Both the position numbers and the translations under genes were made by a program. Positions 1-7,911 of a DNA stretch of 11,847 nt are shown one piece after another; within the stretch, counting starts at the first letter, position 1; each line of letters begins with the position of its first letter. The notes below the pieces were generated by a model that ran no database searches, had not been told where the DNA came from, and saw only the letters and a program-made list of their open reading frames with translations. Source of the stretch: Planctomycetota bacterium (GTDB lineage: Bacteria; Planctomycetota; UBA8108; UBA1146; JAJFFE01). The stretch spans positions 1 to 11,847 of the forward strand of contig JAGQRC010000042.1 in the NCBI GenBank assembly GCA_020425835.1, given 5' to 3'.

Positions 1-1
1 G

Positions 2-1231
2 ATCACCGTCATCGCCGTCTCCGGCCTCTTCGAGATCGAGCCCAAGAAGAAGAGCTGTAAGCGAACCCTCGAGTGGGAGAACGGTCGGACGGGGTTCTTC
101 CGCGCATCACCGACCGACAAGGGTGCGGTCTGGGCGATGCACGGGGAGAAGCCGGCGTTCGTCGTCGTGGACGACGGCAAGAAGCCCCGGTTGCGGCGAT
201 TCGACTACGAGCACCGCTATCGGGGCGTGCTGGTCGCGGATCGGACCGGGAACTCCATCTACTTCTTCGTTCCGGGCAGCCAGGAGAGCGGGCGCCTGGT
301 CCACTTCGATCTCGACGCGAGCGGTTCGAGCGGCGATGAAGGTTGGGAGCGCTTCACGTCGGACTACGAGAACCGGAGCCACCTGCTGTGGATGAGCGAC
401 GGTCGGGTGTGCAACCCGGCACAGGCCTACGATCCCCGGACGGGAGCCGTCGAGGAGCTGCGGAAGATCAACGGCATCGTCCGGGAATCCGCTGGCTTGC
501 ACTACGTGGTCGAACGGAGGATGGGCAAGGCGGCCGAGTACCTCTGGTTCGACGCGGAGAAGAACCAATATCGCCCGGTCGTCTCGGTCGTGCTCGAAGG
601 CCGCCCCTTCGAGCGGCCCACGGTATCTCCCGTCATGGGTGGTCGCTTCGTCGTGATCCAAACACTGGCGGACCCGCGTCGCACCAGCTTCCAGGAGTGG
701 AAGACGGAGCTCTTCGACGTCGCCAAGGGGACGGTCGTCCGCGAGTGGGTGACCAACTCGTCCGTCGTCGCGCCGGACGGCACCTCGTACCGGATCGAGG
801 ACCTGACGACCGGGGGGCAGGCCGTCGTGGCCGAGTCCGCCGACGGCACCCTGCTCTGGCGTGACGATAAGCACGGTGCGGCGCAGGCGTTGTCGCCCGA
901 CGGCCGCAGGCTTGCGAGCTCGACTCGCCTCTGCGACGCAAAGTCCGGGCGCACGATCCAAGAGTGGAGCTACCCGAAAGAGATCCTGCCGGCACAGGCG
1001 CGGTTCAACGACGGTGGACAGCTGCTGATCATCGAGGTCCGTCACACCCAACGGAACACGAAGCACATCGAGATCCGCGATGGCGACACCGGTGACCTCC
1101 GTGCGCGTGCCCAGCTTCCGTCGGAGATCGTCAGGCTGGTCAGCCTTTCTCCGGACGGCACCTACCTCGTTGCCGAGACCTCCGAAGAGGGTATCGACGG
1201 AAACCCGCTGCGGCTCTTCCGGCGTCAGTGA
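2..1231 (+). CDS. Beta-propeller-like (WD40/PQQ-type) protein, 5' partial
   Basis: The frame is open from the left edge, so the true start lies outside the window. An internal ATG at 137 exists, but sequence upstream of it in the same frame (residues such as GLFEIEPKKKS) reads as ordinary protein, so 137 is probably not the start. The visible 409 residues are rich in beta-strand-like blocks. Late in the protein two units contain LSPDG (LSPDGRRLASS and LSPDGTYLVAE), with DAKSG and DGDTG turns, as in WD40 or PQQ-like propellers. No catalytic motif, membrane segment or dockerin-like tail is visible, and the protein ends in RLFRRQ. Any signal peptide or N-terminal domain would be off the window. 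The gene converges on the FG-GAP gene with 18 bases between stop codons. Function is unknown; a binding or scaffold role is an inference from the fold only. Confidence 0.75.
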   Translation: MTVIAVSGLFEIEPKKKSCKRTLEWENGRTGFFRASPTDKGAVWAMHGEKPAFVVVDDGKKPRLRRFDYEHRYRGVLVADRTGNSIYFFVPGSQESGRLVHFDLDASGSSGDEGWERFTSDYENRSHLLWMSDGRVCNPAQAYDPRTGAVEELRKINGIVRESAGLHYVVERRMGKAAEYLWFDAEKNQYRPVVSVVLEGRPFERPTVSPVMGGRFVVIQTLADPRRTSFQEWKTELFDVAKGTVVREWVTNSSVVAPDGTSYRIEDLTTGGQAVVAESADGTLLWRDDKHGAAQALSPDGRRLASSTRLCDAKSGRTIQEWSYPKEILPAQARFNDGGQLLIIEVRHTQRNTKHIEIRDGDTGDLRARAQLPSEIVRLVSLSPDGTYLVAETSEEGIDGNPLRLFRRQ

Positions 1232-1252
1232 GCCTCCGACGGCCCGGGCTCA
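1229..1252. terminator. Possible hairpin between convergent stop codons
   Basis: TGAGCC at 1229-1234 and GGCTCA at 1247-1252 can form a 6-bp stem with a 12-base GC-rich loop. The two arms contain the TGA stop codons of the genes on either side. There is no clear T-run on either strand, so this is at best a weak bidirectional terminator. It could also be chance in GC-rich sequence. Confidence 0.25.
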
Positions 1253-3919
1253 AGGGTTCGCAAACGAACAGGGCGGCACCGCGCAACCGAGCTGCGCCGC
1301 GTCGGGGTCCGGTCCGCAGTCCGGGTAGGGCGAGGTCGGGGCGGGGCCCGAGTCGAACAGGTAGCTCAAGGTGGCGATCGCGTCCGCGATGTCGACCGCG
1401 TGGTCCGCGTTGGTGTCCAACGCCGCGACGCATGCGGTCGGGTCGCTGCTGAACAGGTACTGCAACGTGGAGATCGCATCCGCGACGTCGAGGGCGAGGT
1501 CGCCGTTGGAGTCGCCGCGGATGAACCGGAGCTGACACGGGTCCGGGTTGCCGTCGAGATCGACGTCCTCGACCCAACCGAACGCGATCGCGCACTCGTC
1601 GAGCACGCCGTCGCCATCACAGTCGGCGCCGTCGAGCTGGCACTCGTCGAGAATGCCGTCGGCATTGCAGTCGCGCGCGAGGCCCTGGCACTCGTCCGGA
1701 ATCCCGTCGACGTTGCAGTCCGCGGCGAGCCCCGCCTCGATCTCCGCTGCGTCATCCGTGCCGTTGCCGTTGCAGTCCGAGAACGTGAGGGTTTCGTTCA
1801 CGACGACGATCGAACGTTGGGAATCGTGGAGCACGAGGTCCGAGACCCCGTCGCCGTCGATGTCTCCCGAGGTCATGTGGGTCGTCGCCGGCGCGAAGCC
1901 CACCGCGGAAGCGGGGTCGAGTTGGAAGTCTCCGGTGCCATCACCGCGGAGGACTCGAATTCGACTGCCCTGCGTGAGCGCGATATCCAGGTCACCGTCC
2001 CCATCGAGATCCGTGATCGCCACGGGACCGACGGCGACGCCGGAGAGCGAGAGCTCATCGATCCCGAACTCCGTGCCGTTGCCGAGGGCGACGGTCACGG
2101 CTTGGTCGCCCGCGACGACCAGGTCCAGGACTCCGTTCCCGTCGAGATCGGCGCACTCGAGGAAGTCGGCGGCGTGGGGCACCGCGATGGTCGACGTCTC
2201 GGTGAAGGTCGCGTCGCCGGCCCCGAGCCAGATCGACACCGTATTCTCGGCCGAGAAGGCGAGCGCGAGATCGAGATGGCCGTCGCCATCGAAGTCGCGA
2301 GCGCGAACCCGGTGGGGGACGCGAGGGTCGGGGATCTCCACCGAGCCGAGCGCTCCGCCGGCCCCATCGCCGCGGACGATGTCCACGCCGGGCAAGGCCG
2401 CGGCCGCGAGGAACGAGCTCACGCCGATGATGTCGAGCGCGCCATCTTCATCGATGTCCGCGAGCGCGATGTCGCTCGCCCGACCTCCGGCGATCGGCGG
2501 CTGGGCGATGAACGATCCGGCCCCGTCGCCGATCAGGACATCGATCCCCTCGAGCGTGCCGATATGGTCGGAGAAGACGAGATCGACGATGCCGTCGGCG
2601 TCGAGGTCGCCGGCCGCGAGGGCGCGGATCTGATTGCTGCCGCGTCCGAACGTCTGGTAGGGCGAGAACGTCCCTCCTGGCTCACCCCACGCGACGCGCA
2701 CGCCGGAGTGTCCGGCGGCGATGTCGAGGAGCCCATCACCGTCGAGGTCGACCACGATCAAGCTCGGAGCGAAGCCGTCGAACGCCACGGTGGTGGGGGA
2801 GCGAACGTCCCCGGACGCGACACCGTCGAAGACGACCAGTCCATCCGATGTCGCCGCGAGGACTTCCAGGATCCCGTCCTGGTCCAGGTCGATCGCATCG
2901 ATCGCCGCCGCGACCGGACCGGAGTCGAGACTTCGCTCGCGGGCGAAGTTGCCCGTTCCGTCGCCGAGCCACAGCTCCAACTCGTCCGCGCTGATCCACA
3001 GGTCGAGATCCCCGTCGAGATCGAAGTCGACGGCTCGGCTCGCGCGCGGTAGCCCGTCGATGCCGGCGAGCTCGCTCACTGCGAAGGTTCCGTCGCCTTC
3101 GCCCAGCGCGATGATCGACGTCGTGCCCTCGCCCAGGAAGAGATCGAGGTAGGGGTCCGCATCGAAGTGGCCCACCGCAACCGTGTCGACGAATGCCGGG
3201 ATCGGGACGGTCGCCCCGAGCCCGTCGAGTCCGGTCGGCGAGCCGAGGAGCACGCGAGCTTCGTTCTGTCCGACGATGATCACGTCGATCCACCCGTCGG
3301 CATCGACATCGCCGCGGGCGAGCTGGCGTCCGCCGACGCCGCTCGAGAGCGTCGAGGACTCGGCGAAGGCACCCGAACCGTCGCCGGTCCAGAGGCTCAC
3401 GGTTCCATCCTGGTGGAGTGTGACGAGATCGAGGATCCCGTCGGTATCGAAGTCGAGCGCGACGAGATCACGCGCGTCGGCGGACACCGCGAAGGGGGAG
3501 AGCGCCGTGAACCTCCCATGGCCATCGCCGAGGAAGAGGCCGACGACGTCGGTCTGTCGGGAGAGTGCGGCGACGTCATCGTCGCCATCCGCATCGAAAT
3601 CGTCCACGACGAGCGCCACCGGTCCCGCCGAGAAGGCGTGCTCGTCCGACGGGAGGAACCCACGAAGGCCGTCTCCGACCATGAACGAGAGGCGTCCCGC
3701 GGTGCTGTCGGCGAGGACGAGATCGAGGACCCCGTCTCCATTGGACTCGATCGGCGCGAACCCGCTGATCGCGTCGCCGGTCTCCAGCCGAGCCGCGCGG
3801 AAACGAAGGGGACGTTCCGCTTGGGCGACGGCCGGTGTCACGATCAGGGAAAGAGTTACGGTCAGGGACAGAGTGGCGATCAGGGGCAGAGTGGCGAGAA
3901 CCAGGAATCGGCGGGACAT
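1250..3919 (-). CDS. Secreted FG-GAP/VCBS-repeat protein with TSP3-like repeats and dockerin-like C terminus
   Basis: This is an 889-residue exported protein. I chose the ATG at 3919 because GGAGG lies 8 bases upstream; the GTG at 3928 would overlap that ribosome binding site. Residues 1 to about 32 form a signal peptide (MSRR, a long hydrophobic core, then AVAQA). About 14 units follow, each with a calcium-loop core of the form DxDxDGxxD, for example DFDADGDDD, DLDGDGLLD and DIDGDGVSD. That number fits two seven-bladed propellers. From about residue 714 come DCNxDGxxDECQ units like thrombospondin type 3 repeats. From about residue 800 there are two dockerin-like motifs (GDSNGDLALDVADAISTLQY and DTNADHAVDIADAIATLSY), and then a Cys-containing tail ending SFANP. 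FG-GAP proteins usually bind ligands or calcium at the cell surface; no enzymatic residues are visible. A divergent gene starts about 106 bases away. Confidence 0.9.
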   Translation of the reverse strand: MSRRFLVLATLPLIATLSLTVTLSLIVTPAVAQAERPLRFRAARLETGDAISGFAPIESNGDGVLDLVLADSTAGRLSFMVGDGLRGFLPSDEHAFSAGPVALVVDDFDADGDDDVAALSRQTDVVGLFLGDGHGRFTALSPFAVSADARDLVALDFDTDGILDLVTLHQDGTVSLWTGDGSGAFAESSTLSSGVGGRQLARGDVDADGWIDVIIVGQNEARVLLGSPTGLDGLGATVPIPAFVDTVAVGHFDADPYLDLFLGEGTTSIIALGEGDGTFAVSELAGIDGLPRASRAVDFDLDGDLDLWISADELELWLGDGTGNFARERSLDSGPVAAAIDAIDLDQDGILEVLAATSDGLVVFDGVASGDVRSPTTVAFDGFAPSLIVVDLDGDGLLDIAAGHSGVRVAWGEPGGTFSPYQTFGRGSNQIRALAAGDLDADGIVDLVFSDHIGTLEGIDVLIGDGAGSFIAQPPIAGGRASDIALADIDEDGALDIIGVSSFLAAAALPGVDIVRGDGAGGALGSVEIPDPRVPHRVRARDFDGDGHLDLALAFSAENTVSIWLGAGDATFTETSTIAVPHAADFLECADLDGNGVLDLVVAGDQAVTVALGNGTEFGIDELSLSGVAVGPVAITDLDGDGDLDIALTQGSRIRVLRGDGTGDFQLDPASAVGFAPATTHMTSGDIDGDGVSDLVLHDSQRSIVVVNETLTFSDCNGNGTDDAAEIEAGLAADCNVDGIPDECQGLARDCNADGILDECQLDGADCDGDGVLDECAIAFGWVEDVDLDGNPDPCQLRFIRGDSNGDLALDVADAISTLQYLFSSDPTACVAALDTNADHAVDIADAIATLSYLFDSGPAPTSPYPDCGPDPDAAQLGCAVPPCSFANP
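3841..3894 (-). repeat. Three imperfect 18-bp tandem repeats in the signal peptide
   Basis: Units at 3841-3858, 3859-3876 and 3877-3894 are alike: units 2 and 3 differ at two positions, and unit 1 differs from each of the others at four. Being 18 bp, they keep frame. On the minus strand they encode the pattern [AV]TL[PS]L[IT] three times, forming the hydrophobic core of the signal peptide of the FG-GAP protein. Confidence 0.8.
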
Positions 3920-4025
3920 CGTCGACACCTCCGTTGGGGTTCAGGGATCCTGACCCTAACCGCCGGACCAACGGTCCCGAAGCACTTGTAGCGAGATCGG
4001 TCGGGATTGCGTCCCCGACACTCGC

Positions 4026-4817
4026 TTGACGGTGGCCGGGAGACGCCCGAGACTCGTCTCGCACCCATCACCTCATGCGCATGGAGCTCCGGAGTTCGTC
4101 ATCCGCATTCCCTGTGTTCGCTGCCTCAAGCCGAAGTCGACCTGCTACTGCTCCGAGGTGCAGCCGTTCCACCACCCGGTGCGCTTCGTGATCCTGCAGC
4201 ACTTGCGTGAAGCGCGGAACTCGCTCGGGACCGGGCGCATGACACACCTGTCCCTGACCCACTCGGAACTCTGGCGGGGTTGCCACTTCGAGGAAGATCC
4301 GCGCCTTCGTGCCCTCGTGGACGACGTCGATGCGCGGCCGGTCGTCCTCTACCCGGGGGACCGCGCGGCCTGCGTCTCTCCGGAGCGTCGGGGCGAGCTT
4401 CGCGCCCGTTTCGATCGGCCGCCCACCGTCTTGGTTCTCGATGGGACCTGGCCGCAGGCGAAGAAGATGCTCCGTGAGTCACCGACGCTGCAGCGACTGC
4501 CGTGGATCGCCTTCCCACCGGACCGTCGCTCGGAGTACCGGATCCGCCTGCAGCCGGATCCCCTCTGCCTCTCGACGATCGAAGCCGTCTTCGCGCTGAT
4601 CCAGGCGTTCGAACGATGCGGACTCTACGCGGCCGATCCCATCGGCGCGCAGTCGCGTCTCCTCGACCTCTTCCGTGGGTTGAACGAGACCCAGCTCCGT
4701 TACATGAACGACCTGGACCGATCGGGCGATCGTCATCGCTCTCGCGTCCCCGCGAGACCGGCGAAGCGTTGGGAGCACCGTCGACTCCTCTTCGGCGGGG
4801 AGCTCGGTCGGAGCTGA
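4026..4817 (+). CDS. DTW-domain protein, probable tRNA-uridine aminocarboxypropyltransferase
   Basis: The family (E. coli TapT/YfiP, human DTWD1/2) transfers the 3-amino-3-carboxypropyl group of S-adenosylmethionine to a tRNA uridine to give acp3U; E. coli TapT acts at position 47. Visible here: a CxxC-x6-CxC cluster (Cys30, 33, 40, 42), GTGRMTHLSL near 68-77, the signature LDGTWPQAKKML with DGTW at 139-142, SEYRIR near 159, and LSTIEA near 172. At 263 residues it is slightly longer than the E. coli enzyme. The start is uncertain: only TTG (4026) and GTG (4032) are in frame ahead of the Cys cluster, no good ribosome binding site precedes either, and the nearby ATGs at 4075 and 4081 are out of frame. 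The protein should be cytoplasmic. The exact tRNA position modified cannot be read from sequence. Confidence 0.88.
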   Translation: MTVAGRRPRLVSHPSPHAHGAPEFVIRIPCVRCLKPKSTCYCSEVQPFHHPVRFVILQHLREARNSLGTGRMTHLSLTHSELWRGCHFEEDPRLRALVDDVDARPVVLYPGDRAACVSPERRGELRARFDRPPTVLVLDGTWPQAKKMLRESPTLQRLPWIAFPPDRRSEYRIRLQPDPLCLSTIEAVFALIQAFERCGLYAADPIGAQSRLLDLFRGLNETQLRYMNDLDRSGDRHRSRVPARPAKRWEHRRLLFGGELGRS

Positions 4818-4925
4818 TGAGTCCATTCCCGGGTTCGTTGGCGGAGCGCGCGACCGAACTCGGCAGCCTGCTCGTCGCTCGATCGTGGTGTCCGCAACCG
4901 AGCCCGGAGGAAGGCGAGGAGACCC

Positions 4926-6683
4926 ATGGCACGAACCCCCGTCGCTCACCGCGCGATCCATCTCACCGCGTGGACCGTGTTCTGCATTCTGGCCTGTGGC
5001 TCGGCGCTCCTCGGACAGACCATCGCCACCGTGACTCCCAACTCCGCACCGAACAGTGGACGGGTTCGAGTCACGGGGGCGGGCTTCGGCGCCGCGGGCG
5101 AACTCCTCTTCGACGGTCAACCCGGCGTCGTGTCGCGGTGGAGCGCCACCGAGATCGTCGGGTTCGTCCCCGAGTCGGTCGCGCTCGGTCCGGTGAGTGT
5201 GGTCGTGCAGACTGCCAGCGGGACTTCGGCGCCGATGACGATCACCGTCGAGCCGCGGATCCCGAACGGACGAGTGAAGTGGCGTTTCCTCCTCGACTCC
5301 TGGGCGATCTCGGGACAGCCTCCCGGCATCGGCCCGGACGGGTCGATCTACTTCGACGAGGGCTTCGGCGATCTGTACGCCCTCGATCCCAATGGGGGTC
5401 TGAAGTGGATCTACGACAGCACCGAGGTCGCGACGGGTGGGCCGGACGGAGGAGGCCGAGAGGGTCCGATCCCCGTCGCCGCCGACGGCACGGTGATCCT
5501 CGGCGCGACCTTGCTCGGCGGGATCGCGCGAATCCATGCGGTGAACCCGGATGGCAGCCGGAGGTGGGTCTTCGAGACGGGCAGCACGCAGGGGGTCATC
5601 GTCGGACCGGGTATCGGGCCCGACGGCAACATCTATGCGGCCGTCGACAATGCGTTCACCGGTTCGATCGGTGTGTTCTCACTCGACCCCTTGGGGAATC
5701 TCCGCTGGTCGGACCCCGGGGCTCCGGCGGTGGGGGAGTATGGCCAGGCGTACGGTCACCGCATCGCATTCGGAGCGGATCGCTTCCACTTCGCGGCGAA
5801 GCCCGGTGGAGGCGGGGGGGCGCCGACCCTCTGGACCTTCTCGTTCGGGGGCGACCAGGAGTGGGTCTCCACTTCCGGCTACGACTCGGACCCGGCGACT
5901 GATGCGCTGAATCGGGTGATCGTCGCGAGCTCCTTCTACGGAGTGACCGCGTACGAGCCCGATGGCGACGTCGCCTGGCAGACCGCTCCTCCCGAGAGCG
6001 GTTCGAGCATCATCGCCCCGGTGCTCTCCCCCAGCGGAGACATTTTCGTCGGGCATGGGTTCGACGGGATCTGGTCGCTCGACAGTAACGGCGTGACGCG
6101 TTTCTACGAGGACGGCGCGTCCTTCGGCATTCCCGCGAACTTCGGCGTCACACCCAGCGGCGCGTACTTGCTGGAAGGGGGACGTCAGACGTTCGGTGTT
6201 CCCGGCTGGGTCCGAGCGTATTCGACCGTCGATGGAGCTCTCGAGTGGCAGGTCGATCTTCCCGACGTCGGAGGCGACTTCGTCACCAACTCTCGACCCG
6301 CGTTCAGTCCCGACGGGAGCACCGCGTACGTCTGCGTGATCGTTCTCGGGAGCTCGAGCGACAGCTACCTCTATGCGATCGACGTGACCGGTGGCGCCGT
6401 CGGACTGTTCGAGCGCGGCGACTGCAATACCGATGGGCTGTTCGACATCTCGGACGCCGTTCGCGCGCTCGGGGCGCTCTTCGTTCCGGGCTCGGACCCG
6501 CTCGGTTGTCGAGATGCGTGCGACACGAACGACGACGGCCTGTTCGACATCTCCGATGCGGTGTTCGCGCTCAACGCGCTGTTCGTCGGAGGGGCGGCCA
6601 CGCTGCCCGCTCCGGTCGGAATCTGCGGTGTCGATGGAACACTCGACGGACTCGACTGCGAGGCGGACCCGGCGTGCCCGTAG
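4926..6683 (+). CDS. Secreted IPT/TIG and PQQ-type beta-propeller protein with dockerin-like C terminus
   Basis: The ATG is preceded by GAGGAG with 4 bases of spacing. The 585-residue product has a signal peptide (about residues 1-30, hydrophobic core AWTVFCILACGSALLG). An IPT/TIG Ig-like domain follows at about 33-109 (TIATVTPNSAPNSGRVRVTG, GFGAAGELLFDG, then VVVQTASG). From about 115 to 490 there are eight units of the type GPDGSIYF...LYALDPNGGLKW, matching the eight blades of PQQ-type propellers. No quinoprotein active-site or cofactor motif is evident, so a structural or binding role is more likely than dehydrogenase activity. From about 496 there are two near-identical dockerin-like motifs (GDCNTDGLFDISDAV and DTNDDGLFDISDAV), then a tail containing CGVDGTLDGLDC and ending ACP. 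The tail closely resembles that of the FG-GAP protein at 1250-3919. Cys24 is not in a good lipobox. Confidence 0.9.
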   Translation: MARTPVAHRAIHLTAWTVFCILACGSALLGQTIATVTPNSAPNSGRVRVTGAGFGAAGELLFDGQPGVVSRWSATEIVGFVPESVALGPVSVVVQTASGTSAPMTITVEPRIPNGRVKWRFLLDSWAISGQPPGIGPDGSIYFDEGFGDLYALDPNGGLKWIYDSTEVATGGPDGGGREGPIPVAADGTVILGATLLGGIARIHAVNPDGSRRWVFETGSTQGVIVGPGIGPDGNIYAAVDNAFTGSIGVFSLDPLGNLRWSDPGAPAVGEYGQAYGHRIAFGADRFHFAAKPGGGGGAPTLWTFSFGGDQEWVSTSGYDSDPATDALNRVIVASSFYGVTAYEPDGDVAWQTAPPESGSSIIAPVLSPSGDIFVGHGFDGIWSLDSNGVTRFYEDGASFGIPANFGVTPSGAYLLEGGRQTFGVPGWVRAYSTVDGALEWQVDLPDVGGDFVTNSRPAFSPDGSTAYVCVIVLGSSSDSYLYAIDVTGGAVGLFERGDCNTDGLFDISDAVRALGALFVPGSDPLGCRDACDTNDDGLFDISDAVFALNALFVGGAATLPAPVGICGVDGTLDGLDCEADPACP

Positions 6684-6732
6684 CGCGGCGCTGCAACGTG
6701 AGCCGGGAGCGTTCCGCCACGCCGTCGATGCG

Positions 6733-7911
6733 TCACCACGCGGCGAGCCATTCGTTCATGATCATCAGCACGATGACGAAGCTCGCCAGCGTGGCCACGA
6801 AGGCCGGCGCGACCACGGGCGGTAACGGCCTCTCGAAGTCCGGCGTCGCTCCCGACGCCTCGAGTCGATCGTAGAGGCTGGGATGCGTGCCGCCCTTCAT
6901 CACCGCCGGGATCAGGTAGGCTCGATGGAGTTTGAGCAGCGCTCGGGCGTAGTCCCCGGAACTCCCCTCCGCCGCGACGGCGGCAGCGTCCGCTTCGACT
7001 TCCTTGCGAATGCGGACGCGCAGGAGCCACCTCTGAGCGACGGCGAACGCCACGGCCGAGACGAGGCACGAGGCGGCGATGCGATCGGCCGGCACCCATA
7101 CGACGGTGATGGCGGTGATGACCAGGACCAGTCTCGGGAGCGCGCGGAGTAGCGCGACCGTCTTCCGCTCCCGCAAGTGGGACAGCTCGTGGAACAGGAC
7201 TGCCTCGAGTTCACCGGAGTCGAGCACCTGCAGCGCTCCAGTCGTGAACAGGACGGTCTGCTCGAGCGGCAGAACGGCGGCGTTCGGCATGACCGTCCTC
7301 ACCGTCACTCCTCGAGCGTTCGGTGCGTGCTGTCGAAGCCGCTCCTGAAGGAAGTCGGGGAGCGGCTCGACCAGCCCCGTCAGTTGGAGGGCACGGGTGA
7401 ACGCGAGGAGGCAGACCAACAAGGACGCCGTCGCCACCGCCGAAGCGATGAGCCGCGTCGGCCAGTCGAGTCCGTAGGTGAGGAGGGGCGCGAAGCACCC
7501 GAAGCGGAGCAGCGCCGTCAGCAAGAGGCCGCGCACCGTCTCGAGACGCACCGTCGGCTCAGGACAGTCCTGGACGCGACGCATGCTCCACCCGAGGAGA
7601 CCCGCCGAGACCAGGAAAGCGCCAACGACAGCGAGCAGGAGAATCAGCCGGTCGGTGAGACGATGCGTCACCGAAGTCAGGAGCACGGCGACGAGGAACC
7701 CGACGGGTTGGAGGACCAGTAGCGTTCGAACCGTCGTCGCGACTCGTGCGTTGCGTGTCCAGTGACGATGTCGGCGGAAACCACCGATCCAGAGGATGAG
7801 GTATCCGGGAACGAGCGTCAGCGCGGTCGCGATCGCGAACAGGGCCAGCGGTAGCCACCACTCGATGGCCGATGGGTCGTTCAACGCAGGACCTTGGCCA
7901 TCCGCACGCAC
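6733..7911 (-). CDS. Membrane zinc metalloprotease, M48 (Ste24/HtpX)-type
   Basis: The 392-residue polytopic membrane protein has hydrophobic segments near residues 17-43, 60-80, 88-108, 128-146, 151-173, 255-275, 277-297 and 367-387. The zinc-binding HExxH motif is LFHELSH (His241, Glu242, His245). The likely third ligand is Glu304 in KEVEADAAA, and a downstream HPSLYDRL (residues 343-350) matches the HPxxxxR element of the M48 family. M56 (BlaR1-like) proteases share HExxH and ExxxD, so M56 is the alternative. Family members cleave membrane or misfolded proteins; the substrate here is unknown. Two starts are possible: GTG at 7911 (GGAAG 9 bases upstream) or TTG at 7884, which overlaps the TGA of the acetyltransferase gene as TTGA. 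Either way it appears co-translated with that gene. It converges on the propeller gene with 49 bases between them. Confidence 0.85.
   Translation of the reverse strand: MRADGQGPALNDPSAIEWWLPLALFAIATALTLVPGYLILWIGGFRRHRHWTRNARVATTVRTLLVLQPVGFLVAVLLTSVTHRLTDRLILLLAVVGAFLVSAGLLGWSMRRVQDCPEPTVRLETVRGLLLTALLRFGCFAPLLTYGLDWPTRLIASAVATASLLVCLLAFTRALQLTGLVEPLPDFLQERLRQHAPNARGVTVRTVMPNAAVLPLEQTVLFTTGALQVLDSGELEAVLFHELSHLRERKTVALLRALPRLVLVITAITVVWVPADRIAASCLVSAVAFAVAQRWLLRVRIRKEVEADAAAVAAEGSSGDYARALLKLHRAYLIPAVMKGGTHPSLYDRLEASGATPDFERPLPPVVAPAFVATLASFVIVLMIMNEWLAAW

Noticed and set aside
107..1066. Minus-strand 319-codon frame opposite the first gene
   Set aside because: No ribosome binding site or family resemblance. 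The opposite strand has coherent propeller-like sequence open from the window edge.
3920..3928. GTG start for the FG-GAP protein at 3928
   Set aside because: It would overlap the GGAGGT ribosome binding site, which sits 8 bases from the ATG at 3919.
1400..3991. Very long plus-strand open frames (550 and 274 codons) opposite the FG-GAP gene
   Set aside because: They are antisense to a gene with clear domains and signal peptide. Their protein is Arg/Asp/Val-rich with no fold, and they arise from GC-rich third positions and the repeated DxDGD codons.
4980..5000. Lipobox at Cys24 of the propeller protein (ILAC)
   Set aside because: Leu at -2 and Cys at -4 do not fit the usual lipoprotein pattern, and an ordinary signal peptide ending near Gly30 fits as well.
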